In this document: one piece after another, positions 1 to 7,032 of the stretch
Position numbering within the stretch: position 1 is the stretch's first letter
How the letters are laid out: each line of letters starts with the position of its first letter
Assembly: GCA_038237665.1 (NCBI GenBank)
Contig: JBBRYK010000062.1
Coordinates: 1-16,633, forward strand
From: JBBRYK01 sp038237665
Lineage (GTDB): Bacteria; Actinomycetota; Thermoleophilia; Gaiellales; Gaiellaceae
DNA: 16,633 nt
Direction: 5' to 3'
The notes under the pieces: model-generated
The model's database searches: none
What the model saw: only the letters and a program-made list of their open reading frames with translations
What the model was told of the DNA's origin: nothing
Made by a program: the position numbers and the translations under genes

Positions 1-1
1 C

Positions 2-1258
2 GGCGTTGGGGCGAGCCGCGTCCGCGACCTCTTCGAGCAGGCCAAGCAGGCCGCGCCGTGCATCGTGTTCATGGACGAGATCGACGCCGTCGGCCGCCAT
101 CGTGGCGCCGGGCTCGGCGGAGGCCACGACGAGCGCGAGCAAACGCTCAACCAGCTCCTCGTCGAGATGGACGGGTTCGAGCTGAAGGACAACATCATCC
201 TGATCGCCGCCACGAACCGCCCCGACATCCTCGATCCGGCACTGCTGCGCCCGGGCCGCTTCGACCGCCAGATCGTCGTCGACCGGCCCGACCGCAACGG
301 CCGCCGCAAGATCCTCGAGGTGCACGCCAAGGGCAAGCCTCTGGCGCCGGAGATCGACCTCGACACGCTCGCGGCCGGGACGCCCGGCTTCACAGGCGCC
401 GACCTCGCGAACCTCGTCAACGAGGCTGCCCTCCTGGCCGCCCGCCGCGGCAAGAAGATGATCGAGCAGGACGAGCTCGAGGAAGGGATCATGCGCGTCA
501 TCGCAGGCCCCGAGAAGCGGACGCGGATCTTCTCCGAGCAGGAGCGAAAGATCACCGCCTACCACGAGCTCGGGCACGCGATCGTCGGCCACTACCTGGA
601 CCAGGAGACCGAGGTCCACAAGATCTCGATCATCGGCCGCGGCCAGGCGCTCGGCTACACGATCTCGCTGCCGCGTGAAGACCGGTACCTGACGACGAAG
701 ACCAACCTGATGAACCAGCTCGCGATGACCCTGGGCGGCCGGGCCGCCGAGGAGCTCGTCTTCAACGAGGTCACGACCGGCGCCGCCAACGACCTCGAGA
801 AGGTGACCCACATCTCGAAGCAGATGATCATGCGCTACGGAATGAGCGAGAAGCTCGGGCCGCGGGTACTCGGCCGGAACCACGACCTGCCGTTCCTCGG
901 GCGCGAGATGTCGAGCGAGCCCGACTACTCCGAGGAGATCGCACGTGAGATCGACGACGAGATTCGCCGGGTGATCGAGGAGGCGCACGAGCGGGCGATC
1001 GTCGTACTCCGCGAGCACATGGACGAGCTGCACAACCTCTCCGCGATCCTGATCGAGCGCGAGACGATCGACAAGGACCAGTTCGAACGGCTGCTGGCAG
1101 GCGAGCCCGAGGATCAGGTGTTCGTCGAGCCGGACCCGCCGCCGGCCGAGCCTTCGCCGGCCGACGAGCGCAAGCGTGCCCCCAAGCCGCAGCCGCGGCC
1201 GTTCCCGCTCCCGGGCGCGCTGAGTCAGCCGCCGCCGCCCGAAGCCGCGAAACCGTAG
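2..1258 (+). CDS. ftsH: ATP-dependent zinc metalloprotease FtsH (5' end missing)
   Basis: Membrane-anchored AAA+ protease that unfolds and degrades membrane and some cytosolic proteins. The first in-frame codon is at base 2; about 418 residues are present, and the membrane anchor and Walker A lie upstream of the window. Visible in order (residues of the partial protein): Walker B with D25/E26; the second region of homology NRPDILDPALLRPGRFDR with arginine fingers R83 and R86; the zinc motif HELGH (188-192; most relatives have HEAGH); the third zinc ligand D264 in ANDLEK; the GGRAAEE helix. The C-terminus is a proline-rich tail of about 45 residues (PDPPPAEPSP, QPPPPEAAKP), probably disordered. 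In actinobacteria ftsH normally heads the folate cluster, as it does here at a distance. The identification is very secure. Confidence 0.97.
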   Translation, partial: GVGASRVRDLFEQAKQAAPCIVFMDEIDAVGRHRGAGLGGGHDEREQTLNQLLVEMDGFELKDNIILIAATNRPDILDPALLRPGRFDRQIVVDRPDRNGRRKILEVHAKGKPLAPEIDLDTLAAGTPGFTGADLANLVNEAALLAARRGKKMIEQDELEEGIMRVIAGPEKRTRIFSEQERKITAYHELGHAIVGHYLDQETEVHKISIIGRGQALGYTISLPREDRYLTTKTNLMNQLAMTLGGRAAEELVFNEVTTGAANDLEKVTHISKQMIMRYGMSEKLGPRVLGRNHDLPFLGREMSSEPDYSEEIAREIDDEIRRVIEEAHERAIVVLREHMDELHNLSAILIERETIDKDQFERLLAGEPEDQVFVEPDPPPAEPSPADERKRAPKPQPRPFPLPGALSQPPPPEAAKP

Positions 1259-1265
1259 CTTCGGA

Positions 1266-1287
1266 GCCCGCCCTCCGTCCGGCGGGC
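1266..1287 (+). terminator. Candidate terminator after ftsH
   Basis: GCCCGCC (1266-1272) and GGCGGGC (1281-1287) form a perfect 7-bp GC stem with an 8-base loop, 8 bases after the ftsH stop. Only a weak T-rich sequence follows (CTGTTACG), so termination is plausible but not certain. Confidence 0.5.
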
Positions 1288-1327
1288 CTGTTACGCCTCC
1301 GCTGACGTCATCCGAAAGGAGCGGAAC

Positions 1328-2152
1328 GTGGACGCACAGGTAGGCAGGGCAATAGCGGCCGTCGGGGTCGTGCTCGCTCTCATAGCAATCTGGATCGACG
1401 CGGTTGCGGGCCAGAGCTACTGGGACGTGGACGGAACCGTCGGCGCGTTCCTGTTGATCATGGTCATCCTCGCCGGGCTCGCTCTGGTCGGCGCCTTCAT
1501 GGGGCAGGCCGCCGGCGCGTACCGCGCTCTGCTCACGATCGGCGCTGTCCTGGTCGGCTTCTACGGCTTCTTCCCAGCGGCGCTCGCGACCGACCAGTGG
1601 AGCATCCTCGACGCCGGGGGCTGGCTGGGCCTCTGCGGCGGTGCGCTGATCACGGTCGGCGCGCTGATCATGCTGATGCCGGCACGCGGCGAAACGAGAA
1701 CGATGGCCGCAGCGGCCGGTCCTCCCATGGGTGCGATGCTGGCCGGTCTCGGCCTCGTTCTCTGCTTCATCGCGCTTTGGGTGAAGGTGGACAACGGCGG
1801 GGGGAGCTACTGGAACGCGCCGAATCTCGGCCATTCCCTCGGCGTCGTCATGTTGATTGCGTTAATCCTCTCGGCCGTCGGCCTCGTCGGGGTCGTCATG
1901 ATGAGAATGGCGCCGGCCGCAGGTCTCGCGGCGCTGGGAGGCCTAATCGCGTGCGGGTTGTTCATCTTCATCCCCGTGGGCGATGCGTTCAACGATCTCG
2001 GTCAAATGCGGGCTGGAGCGTGGCTCGGGTTCTTCGGCGGCCTCCTGTTGGCGATCGGCGTCGTGATGCTGAGCAAGTCGGTGGCAACAACGGCGGCGCA
2101 CACCACGACGACGGCGCCGGCTGCCACGGCACCGCCTGCCGCTACGGCCTAG
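1328..2152 (+). CDS. Eight-helix membrane protein made of two tandem four-helix repeats; function unknown
   Basis: Predicted integral membrane protein of 274 residues. The GTG start has a good ribosome binding site, AAAGGAG (1315-1321), 6 bases upstream. Hydrophobic segments lie at about residues 8-27, 39-59, 67-86, 98-117, 135-152, 170-191, 197-216 and 230-249. The halves are clearly related: the SYW motif at 30-32 recurs at 160-162, GGWLGLCGG at 97-105 recurs as GAWLGFFGG at 230-238, and each half has the same order of helices. A Thr/Ala/Pro-rich tail (from about 252) ends the protein. I do not recognise a named family, and nothing suggests a substrate. It converges on the dehydrogenase-like gene on the other strand, 13 bases away. 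Confidence 0.85.
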   Translation: MDAQVGRAIAAVGVVLALIAIWIDAVAGQSYWDVDGTVGAFLLIMVILAGLALVGAFMGQAAGAYRALLTIGAVLVGFYGFFPAALATDQWSILDAGGWLGLCGGALITVGALIMLMPARGETRTMAAAAGPPMGAMLAGLGLVLCFIALWVKVDNGGGSYWNAPNLGHSLGVVMLIALILSAVGLVGVVMMRMAPAAGLAALGGLIACGLFIFIPVGDAFNDLGQMRAGAWLGFFGGLLLAIGVVMLSKSVATTAAHTTTTAPAATAPPAATA

Positions 2153-2165
2153 GGCGCGCGGCGAA

Positions 2166-2792
2166 TTAGACAGAGGCCATGTCCTCGGCCCCGTGGCCGA
2201 GGGCAATGGCCTCTGCCATCTGCTCTCGAGTCGTGCGCGCGAGCGCCAGGTTCAGGCCGGCGTCCTCGGCCGCCTCGACGACGAGTCCCGCGTCCTTGTG
2301 CGCGAGCGCCAGCTTGAACGCGGGCTCGAGGTTGCCGCTGCGGAGCGCCTCGGTCTTGAGGTGCGCGTACTGCATGTCCATCCCGCCGCCGGAGATGGCG
2401 TCGAGCCACTGCTGAGGATCGAGGCCCAGTCCTTCGGCGAACGCAACGGTCTCACCGATGTTCACCACGGTGTTCAGGATCCAGGAGTTGACGACGAGCT
2501 TCAGAGCCTGTCCGGCGGGCGCGCCGTCACCGACCCAAAGTGTGGCCCGGCTGATCGCCGCAAAGACCTCCTCGCAGCGCGGCCGCACCTCTTCGGGCCC
2601 CGCGTCGGCGAGCATCGTCAAGACGACGTCGGCGTCCCGTACGACATCAGCCGGGGTGTCCGCCACCCGCACGCCGAGACCCTCGGCTCGTTCTCGGGTT
2701 CGGTTCCAGGCCGTGACGCCATGGCCGCCCTCGGCGAGCCGGCGCGCCATTGGCGCGCCCATGATTCCCGTGCCGAGGACGGCTATCTGCAT
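2166..2792 (-). CDS. NAD-binding 3-hydroxyisobutyrate dehydrogenase/6-phosphogluconate dehydrogenase family protein, internally shortened
   Basis: Beta-hydroxyacid dehydrogenase family; intact members oxidise or reduce small hydroxyacids with NAD(P). The N-terminal Rossmann fold is clear: GTGIMG at 7-12, NRTRERAE at 30-37, DADVVLTMLAD at 53-63. The helical C-terminal domain is also clear, with the family lysine K98 in GQALKLVVN. From A64 the sequence jumps straight to PEEVRPRCEEVF, which in relatives lies roughly 65-75 residues further on. The missing part includes the DAPVSGG-type substrate-binding motif, so the product is 208 residues instead of about 290. The frame is intact across the junction (near base 2600). 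ATG at 2792 has no evident ribosome binding site. It is either a degraded enzyme without normal activity or an assembly deletion; the family assignment itself is firm. Confidence 0.85.
   Translation of the reverse strand: MQIAVLGTGIMGAPMARRLAEGGHGVTAWNRTRERAEGLGVRVADTPADVVRDADVVLTMLADAGPEEVRPRCEEVFAAISRATLWVGDGAPAGQALKLVVNSWILNTVVNIGETVAFAEGLGLDPQQWLDAISGGGMDMQYAHLKTEALRSGNLEPAFKLALAHKDAGLVVEAAEDAGLNLALARTTREQMAEAIALGHGAEDMASV
2171..2215. terminator. Long imperfect hairpin, candidate bidirectional terminator
   Basis: CAGAGGCCAT (2171-2180) pairs with ATGGCCTCTG (2206-2215), and CCTCGGCC (2183-2190) pairs with GGCCGAGG (2195-2202). This gives 18 base pairs with a small internal loop and a CCGT apical loop. 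It sits between two convergent genes, inside the last codons of the minus-strand one. No long T run follows on either strand; TCTAATTC follows on the minus strand. Confidence 0.55.
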
Positions 2793-2825
2793 CGAGCTGT
2801 GCTGGTCATGGCGATCTGGGTCTGC

Positions 2826-2852
2826 GAGGGAGAGGCCCGCCGCCCCTCCCTC
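2826..2852 (-). terminator. Candidate terminator after the DUF4234 gene
   Basis: GAGGGAG (2826-2832) and CTCCCTC (2846-2852) form a perfect 7-bp stem, which can be extended by GGC/GCC across one mismatch. It begins 10 bases after the stop of the minus-strand gene at 2863 and separates it from the next minus-strand gene. There is no strong T run. Confidence 0.5.
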
Positions 2853-2862
2853 ACAGTTCGAC

Positions 2863-3261
2863 CTAGCGGCTCGCGCCCTTGCTCTCCCAGAAGCGGTTGA
2901 GCGCGCCCTGAATCTTGACGACCCAGACGATGAAGCCGACCAGCGGCAGGAGCATCCAGAAGCCCGTCTTACCGCTGACCGGCGGCTCCTGGCCGTCCTT
3001 CTTGTACAGGTGGTTTCCGACCTCGGACGGCGCCACGAACCACATCACCGGCCCGACGACGATCGCGATGACGAGCCAGAGGATTCCACTGAGCCCCTGA
3101 CCGGAATAGTTCTTGATCTCGTTGCCGACCTTGTAGTTCCAGACCAAGCCGTAGATGCCGAGGGTGAAGATCGTCAGCAGGATCACGGCGGCGGGGCTGC
3201 GGAGCTGGCCGAGAGGGGCGCTTGCGGCTGCAGGTGCCGCAGGTGCTGCTGTTTCGCTCAT
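2863..3261 (-). CDS. DUF4234-like small membrane protein
   Basis: Membrane protein of 132 residues, function unknown. After an Ala/Pro-rich N-terminus (1-18) comes the pattern RSPAAVILLTIFTLGIYGL then VWNYKVGNEIK, typical of DUF4234: a helix ending in LGIYGLVWNY and a charged segment. Further hydrophobic segments lie at about 57-77 and 101-118, giving three helices. The ATG start has a strong ribosome binding site, AAGGAG (3268-3273), 6 bases upstream. It is divergent from folP; the 75-bp gap contains a TTGACC/GGTCAA inverted repeat (3288-3293 and 3315-3320), and the 3315-3320 arm read on the minus strand could serve as its -35. The family call rests on the motif resemblance. Confidence 0.75.
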   Translation of the reverse strand: MSETAAPAAPAAASAPLGQLRSPAAVILLTIFTLGIYGLVWNYKVGNEIKNYSGQGLSGILWLVIAIVVGPVMWFVAPSEVGNHLYKKDGQEPPVSGKTGFWMLLPLVGFIVWVVKIQGALNRFWESKGASR

Positions 3262-3324
3262 TCGTTACTCCTTGTAGGCGGGGACATTTGACCTAATCAC
3301 GAAATCGCTTTGCCGGTCAACCAC

Positions 3325-3330
3325 TACCCT
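3325..3330 (+). promoter_or_regulatory. -10 box for a leaderless folP mRNA
   Basis: TACCCT lies 6 bases before the GTG at 3337. No Shine-Dalgarno and no clear -35 are visible. The spacing matches other genes in this window. Confidence 0.5.
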
Positions 3331-3336
3331 GCCCGT

Positions 3337-4164
3337 GTGGGCGGACGGCGCGAATCGATTGCCGAACGCTTCCCCAGGCCGTCGGTGATGGGCGTTGTCA
3401 ACGTGACCCCCGACAGCTTCTCCGACGGGGGAGCGAACCTCGATCCTGCGGTCGCGATCGCCTCGGCCAGGCGCATGGTCGCGGAGGGAGCCGCAATCGT
3501 GGACGTGGGCGGAGAATCGACGCGCCCGGCCTCCGAGGCCGCAACGCTCGACGAGGAGCTTCGGCGCGTCGTCCCGGTGCTCGAGGGCCTTGCCGGCGAG
3601 GTTCCCGTCTCGATCGACACGGCGAAGGCGATGGTCGGCCGGCGCGCGCTCGACCTCGGTGCGGAGCTGGTCAACGACGTGACCGCGCTCCGGGGCGACC
3701 CCGAGCTGGCGGACGTCGTCGCTGAGTCGGGCGCCTATCTGTGCCTGATGCACATGCGGGGAACTCCGCGCACGATGCAACTCGACCCGCGCTACGACGA
3801 CGTCGTCTCCGAGGTCGCCGCGTTCCTGGAGGAGCGCCTCGCATTCGCCGTCGCAGCCGGAGTCCGCGAGGAGCTGGTCTGCCTCGATCCGGGGATCGGG
3901 TTCGGCAAGACGGTCGAGCAGAACTTCGAGCTCGTCCGTCGCCTGGACGAGCTCGCGGCCCTCGGCCGGCCGATCCTGATCGGTCTCTCGCGCAAGAGCT
4001 CGCTCGGCCGCGTGGCCGGCGACCCGTCGGCACTCACCGGCTCGACGGCGGCGAGCATCGCCGCGGCCGTCGTGGCCTACGAGCGGGGGGCAAGCATCAT
4101 CCGGGCCCATGACGTCCGCGAGCACGTGGAGGCGCTCGCGGTCGCGCGGGCGGTGACCGCGTGA
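3337..4164 (+). CDS. folP: Dihydropteroate synthase
   Basis: Condenses 6-hydroxymethyl-7,8-dihydropterin diphosphate with p-aminobenzoate to give dihydropteroate; cytosolic, target of sulfonamides. All family signatures are present along the TIM barrel: MGVVNVTPDSFSDGG, DVGGESTRP, SIDTAKAMV, NDVTALRGDPELA, LMHMRGTPRTMQ, LDPGIGFGKTVEQN, GLSRKSSLGR and IIRAHDVREHVEAL. I chose the GTG at 3337 (275 residues) because it follows a TACCCT -10 box by 6 bases. An in-frame TTG at 3310 would add nine residues but has no ribosome binding site. The stop TGA overlaps the folB start as GTGA, so the two are translationally coupled. Function is secure; the start is likely but unproven. Confidence 0.95.
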   Translation: MGGRRESIAERFPRPSVMGVVNVTPDSFSDGGANLDPAVAIASARRMVAEGAAIVDVGGESTRPASEAATLDEELRRVVPVLEGLAGEVPVSIDTAKAMVGRRALDLGAELVNDVTALRGDPELADVVAESGAYLCLMHMRGTPRTMQLDPRYDDVVSEVAAFLEERLAFAVAAGVREELVCLDPGIGFGKTVEQNFELVRRLDELAALGRPILIGLSRKSSLGRVAGDPSALTGSTAASIAAAVVAYERGASIIRAHDVREHVEALAVARAVTA

Positions 4165-4505
4165 TCGTGGAGGTCAAGGGCCTCGAGGTCTTCGGCCGGC
4201 ACGGTGTCCTGGAAGACGAGCGACGAGACGGCCAGCAGTTCCATTTCGACCTCGAGCTCGACGTGGGCGACGCCGGCCTCTCCGACCGGATCGAGGACGC
4301 GGTCGATTATCGCGCGGTGGCCGCGTGCGTGCGCGAGGTCTCGGACTCGCGGACGTTCGCGCTGCTCGAGGCGCTAGCCGCCGCGGTGGCGGACAGGATC
4401 GTGGCGGACTTCGGAGTCGGGTCGGTGCGCGTGCGGGTGCGGAAGCGGCCGGCAGACCTGGCCGTCGAATGGACAGCCGCTACCGCTGTCCGTTCCCGAC
4501 CGTGA
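4161..4505 (+). CDS. folB: Dihydroneopterin aldolase
   Basis: Cleaves 7,8-dihydroneopterin to 6-hydroxymethyl-7,8-dihydropterin and glycolaldehyde, the step before FolK. The 114 residues begin VEVKGLEVFGRHGVLEDER, the family start with the HG(V)xxxE element. A Tyr in VDYRAV, the LLEALAAAVADRI helix and the strand VRVRVRKRPA, carrying the catalytic Lys region, follow. The GTG start overlaps the folP stop by 4 bases (GTGA), so coupled translation is expected. The last 26 bases overlap the 3' end of the protease gene on the other strand, so the C-terminal tail TAATAVRSRP is encoded in shared DNA. folB and folK, usually adjacent, are separated here by that protease gene. Confidence 0.95.
   Translation: MIVEVKGLEVFGRHGVLEDERRDGQQFHFDLELDVGDAGLSDRIEDAVDYRAVAACVREVSDSRTFALLEALAAAVADRIVADFGVGSVRVRVRKRPADLAVEWTAATAVRSRP
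4471..4491. terminator. Hairpin at the folB / protease convergent overlap
   Basis: GGACAGC (4471-4477) and GCTGTCC (4485-4491) form a perfect 7-bp stem with a 7-base loop, at the overlapping 3' ends of two convergent genes. A bidirectional terminator role is an inference; there is no T run. Confidence 0.4.
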
Positions 4506-6099
4506 CCGACAGCGCGTAATTCGCGAAGCGGGTCTTCTCGCCGAGGAACACGTCTGCGTAGACCGTCACGCCGCCGGGGTTCCGATTCACCCAGCGAACG
4601 AGCTCCGCGGGCTTGCCGGGACGCTCGGAGAACGCCAGCAGATCTCGCTTCAAGGCCTTCCCTTTCTCGAAGACCGAGCGGGTCTTGACACCCCACAGGT
4701 CGAGATCGACGTCGCGGTCTGCCGAGACGTACACGGTGAGCGAGCGCCCGGCCGGGACATAGACGCGGTAGACGTCGTCCGGGTCCTCGGAGCTGTCGAG
4801 ACGTGCCGAGAGCGTCGCCTGCGGCTTGCGTGCCGAGTTCACCGGCGAGGTGCCCGTCGCGAAGAGTCCGCGAGGCTTGACCTGATCGATGTCGTCGTTC
4901 GGCTCGCGGGGGTCGGAGGCCGGAGCAGCGAGCGTGAGCGCGCGGGGAATGTCGATCACGCCGAAGCCGGTGTCCTCGTCGTAGCCCTTGTCCCAGACGT
5001 CGCGGGCGGAGCGGCGCATCAGCTCGAACACCTGGGTGTTGTCGAGCTCCGGGCGCGCCGTCCAGACCCAGGCAGTGGCCCCGGAGACGATCGGGGCGGA
5101 GAAGCTCGTGCCGTCGTCCAGCGTGTAGCCCGAGCTGTTGTAGGTGAGCGGTTCGGCGATCGGAATGTCCACGCCGGGCGCGGCGACGTCCACGGAGAGC
5201 GACGAGCTCGAGAAGAACGCCGGCTTGTCCTGCTGGTCGGTCGCAGCGACCGTGAGCACGTGGTTGAGGCTCGCCGGGTACTCGACCGGATTCCCCTCCT
5301 GGAACTCGTTGCCTGAACTGGCAATGACGATCGAGCCCTGGCGGAACGCCGCCAGGACGGCCTGCTCCTCCAGCCGGTCGTAGGCCTCGCTTCCGAGACT
5401 CAGGTTGATCACGCCCGGGCCGCGAGCGGCTGCGGCCAGAATCCCCCGGATCTCGTCGCCGATCGTCAGGTTCGCGCTCCCGGTCGGGCTGGCGTCCCAG
5501 GCCTGCAAGACCGCCTGGGGATAGGCGCCGACCAGGCCGACGCCGTTCGCCGGCGCGGCGGCGACGGAGGCGACCGCGGTGCCATGGTCGTCGTCCTTGC
5601 CCGTGATGTGCGGCGCGTTCAGCTGGATCGTGTCAGGCCTCTGGGCGAACTCGGGATGGGTGACGTCCAGGCCCGTGTCGACGATGGTCACCGGTTTACC
5701 CGGCCCGGGCGGCTCGACCTTGTCCGCGCCGACCTTCGCGAGCCAGTACTCCTGCGGCAGAAGGGGGTCCCCTGACGTGATGTGGGTCTCGGGGCGATGG
5801 AGTGTGCGATCCGGCTCGACGCTCTCGACCGAGCCGGTCAACCGGAGCAGCGGAAGTAGCGCCGAGGCGGTGGCGGCGCGGACCCGCCAGATTCGAAGCT
5901 CGGAGGAGATCAGTTCGGCGCCGCTCTGGCGCAGGAGCCTCCTGGCCGAACCTACCTGGGCGCGATCGATCTGGACGAGGGCGTCGGCGCCTGCCGCCAC
6001 TGGAAGGCGCGCGGGCGAAGCTGTCACGCGTTCGCGGTGCGCCGCGGCGGCCGGCGCAGCGACGGCGAGGAGCGCGAGGACGACCGCGAAGGCCCTCAT
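4480..6099 (-). CDS. Secreted subtilisin-like serine protease (S8) with C-terminal PPC-like domain
   Basis: Exported S8 endopeptidase, 539 residues. A signal peptide (1-20, ending in an AAPAAAA stretch) is followed by a propeptide-like region (about 33-100) and then the catalytic domain. The triad is complete: D141 in VTIVDTGLDVTHPEF, H172 in DDHGTAVAS and S332 in DDGTSFSAPIVSG; the oxyanion Asn is N263 in SSGNE. From about residue 397 (REPNDD) a beta-rich module with EDPDDVYRVYVPAGRSL and DVDLDLW resembles a bacterial pre-peptidase C-terminal (PPC) domain. The ATG at 6099 is preferred over an upstream extension because the signal peptide begins there and a TACGCT -10 box lies 6 bases before it. 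The gene is inserted antisense between folB and folK, overlaps folB by 26 bases, and starts only 30 bases from folK. The substrate is unknown. Confidence 0.93.
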   Translation of the reverse strand: MRAFAVVLALLAVAAPAAAAHRERVTASPARLPVAAGADALVQIDRAQVGSARRLLRQSGAELISSELRIWRVRAATASALLPLLRLTGSVESVEPDRTLHRPETHITSGDPLLPQEYWLAKVGADKVEPPGPGKPVTIVDTGLDVTHPEFAQRPDTIQLNAPHITGKDDDHGTAVASVAAAPANGVGLVGAYPQAVLQAWDASPTGSANLTIGDEIRGILAAAARGPGVINLSLGSEAYDRLEEQAVLAAFRQGSIVIASSGNEFQEGNPVEYPASLNHVLTVAATDQQDKPAFFSSSSLSVDVAAPGVDIPIAEPLTYNSSGYTLDDGTSFSAPIVSGATAWVWTARPELDNTQVFELMRRSARDVWDKGYDEDTGFGVIDIPRALTLAAPASDPREPNDDIDQVKPRGLFATGTSPVNSARKPQATLSARLDSSEDPDDVYRVYVPAGRSLTVYVSADRDVDLDLWGVKTRSVFEKGKALKRDLLAFSERPGKPAELVRWVNRNPGGVTVYADVFLGEKTRFANYALSVTVGNGQR

Positions 6100-6105
6100 C
6101 GACCC

Positions 6106-6111
6106 AGCGTA
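6106..6111 (-). promoter_or_regulatory. -10 box for a leaderless S8 protease mRNA
   Basis: On the minus strand TACGCT is followed after 6 bases (GGGTCG) by the ATG at 6099. There is no Shine-Dalgarno. It lies in the 30-bp gap shared with folK. Confidence 0.5.
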
Positions 6112-6116
6112 GCCGC

Positions 6117-6122
6117 GACTAT
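6117..6122 (+). promoter_or_regulatory. Possible weak -10 box for folK
   Basis: GACTAT ends 7 bases before the folK ATG and there is no ribosome binding site. It fits the leaderless spacing but departs from TANNNT at its first base. Confidence 0.25.
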
Positions 6123-6129
6123 TGACCCG

Positions 6130-6588
6130 ATGGCGTCCGCATACATCGGCCTCGGCTCGAATCTCGGCGACCGCGAGGGGTACCTCCGGAGCGCGCTGGC
6201 CGGGCTCGCCGCCGAGCCTGGAATCGAGGTCGGGGCGGTGTCGGCGATCAGCGAGACCGACCCCGTAGGGTTCCTCGATCAGCCGCCGTTCCTGAACGCG
6301 GTCGCGCGTCTCCAGACGGAGCTCTCGCCGCGCGACCTGCTCGAGCGTCTGCTGGCCGTGGAGCAGAGTCTCGGGCGCATCCGCGGCGGAGAGCGATACG
6401 GCCCGCGAACCATCGACCTCGACCTGCTCCTTTACGAGGGCCGGATGGTGGACGAGCCTGGCCTGCAGGTCCCGCACCCTCGTCTGCAGGAGCGCCGGTT
6501 CGTGCTCGAGCCCTTGCTCGAGCTCGAGCCCGACCTCGAGGTGCCTGGGCGCGGCTCTCTGCAGGCCTTACTTGCGGCGCTAGACTGA
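6130..6588 (+). CDS. folK: 2-amino-4-hydroxy-6-hydroxymethyldihydropteridine diphosphokinase (HPPK)
   Basis: Transfers pyrophosphate from ATP to 6-hydroxymethyl-7,8-dihydropterin, supplying the FolP substrate. The 152 residues carry the full HPPK set: AYIGLGSNLGDREGYL at the N-terminus, SETDPVG, QPPFLNAVARL, LLAVEQSLGRIR, the ATP and magnesium loop GPRTIDLDLLLY, and VPHPRLQERRFVLEPL. The start at 6130 gives a protein that begins directly at the first strand, as is usual; an upstream in-frame extension would overlap the divergent protease gene. It lacks a Shine-Dalgarno and may be leaderless. It shares a 30-bp divergent gap with the protease. Its last codons contain the -10 box of the next gene. 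Confidence 0.96.
   Translation: MASAYIGLGSNLGDREGYLRSALAGLAAEPGIEVGAVSAISETDPVGFLDQPPFLNAVARLQTELSPRDLLERLLAVEQSLGRIRGGERYGPRTIDLDLLLYEGRMVDEPGLQVPHPRLQERRFVLEPLLELEPDLEVPGRGSLQALLAALD
6581..6586 (+). promoter_or_regulatory. -10 box for the DUF2469 gene, inside the end of folK
   Basis: TAGACT overlaps the last folK codons and ends 9 bases before the ATG at 6596. No Shine-Dalgarno is seen (GAGAATCCG lies between), so a leaderless or near-leaderless transcript is likely, in addition to any read-through from folK. Confidence 0.45.
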
Positions 6589-6595
6589 GAATCCG

Positions 6596-6961
6596 ATGTC
6601 GCACCTCGACGAGCTGGACGAATTCGAGGCGGAGCTCGAGCTGGCGCTGAAGAAGGAGTACACGGCCGTCTTCGGCCTCTTCCGCTACTGCGTGCTGACG
6701 CAGGACGCCACGTACCTCTGCAACAAGCTCGACCTGAACTACGCGCCCCAGCAGAGCTACCCGTTCTTCGAGCTGAAGATGGAGGACGTTTGGGTCTGGG
6801 ACAAGAACCGGCCCACGCGGATCATCCCGCGGGCGCAGATCTACACGTCGAGCGACGTGACCGTCGAGGAGCTGCGCGGCGAGGGTGAGGAGCCCAAGCT
6901 GACGGCCGAGGCACTCGCCGAACGGATCGGTGAGACCCTCTCGACGGACGACGATCTGTAA
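6596..6961 (+). CDS. DUF2469-like conserved actinobacterial protein
   Basis: Small soluble protein of 121 residues, function unknown. The acidic N-terminal helix (DELDEFEAELELALKKEY), the central VWVWDKNRP (65-73) and the strand leading to SSDVTVEEL (85-93) match the pattern of the DUF2469 family, which in most actinobacteria lies next to rnhB; here it directly follows folK. The C-terminal extension after about residue 95 (GEGEEPKLTAEALAERIGE) is acidic and helical. It starts 7 bases after the folK stop. The family call is from remembered motif resemblance rather than a search. Confidence 0.75.
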   Translation: MSHLDELDEFEAELELALKKEYTAVFGLFRYCVLTQDATYLCNKLDLNYAPQQSYPFFELKMEDVWVWDKNRPTRIIPRAQIYTSSDVTVEELRGEGEEPKLTAEALAERIGETLSTDDDL

Positions 6962-6965
6962 CCCC

Positions 6966-6994
6966 TTGTTTACCGCCTCCCGTGGGAGGATGAT
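6966..6994 (+). promoter_or_regulatory. Possible promoter for the SnoaL-like gene
   Basis: TTGTTT (6966-6971) and GATGAT (6989-6994) are spaced by exactly 17 bases, about 40 bases before the start at 7033. Both boxes are imperfect. A short CCTCCC-GT-GGGAGG palindrome lies in the spacer. Confidence 0.35.
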
Positions 6995-7032
6995 CGGGGT
7001 GTGTAATCCAGGGGTCGAAGGGGGATTCGAGC

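Noticed and set aside
6100..6477. N-terminal extension of the first S8 protease
   Set aside because: It is antisense to folK, and the signal peptide begins at the ATG at 6099.
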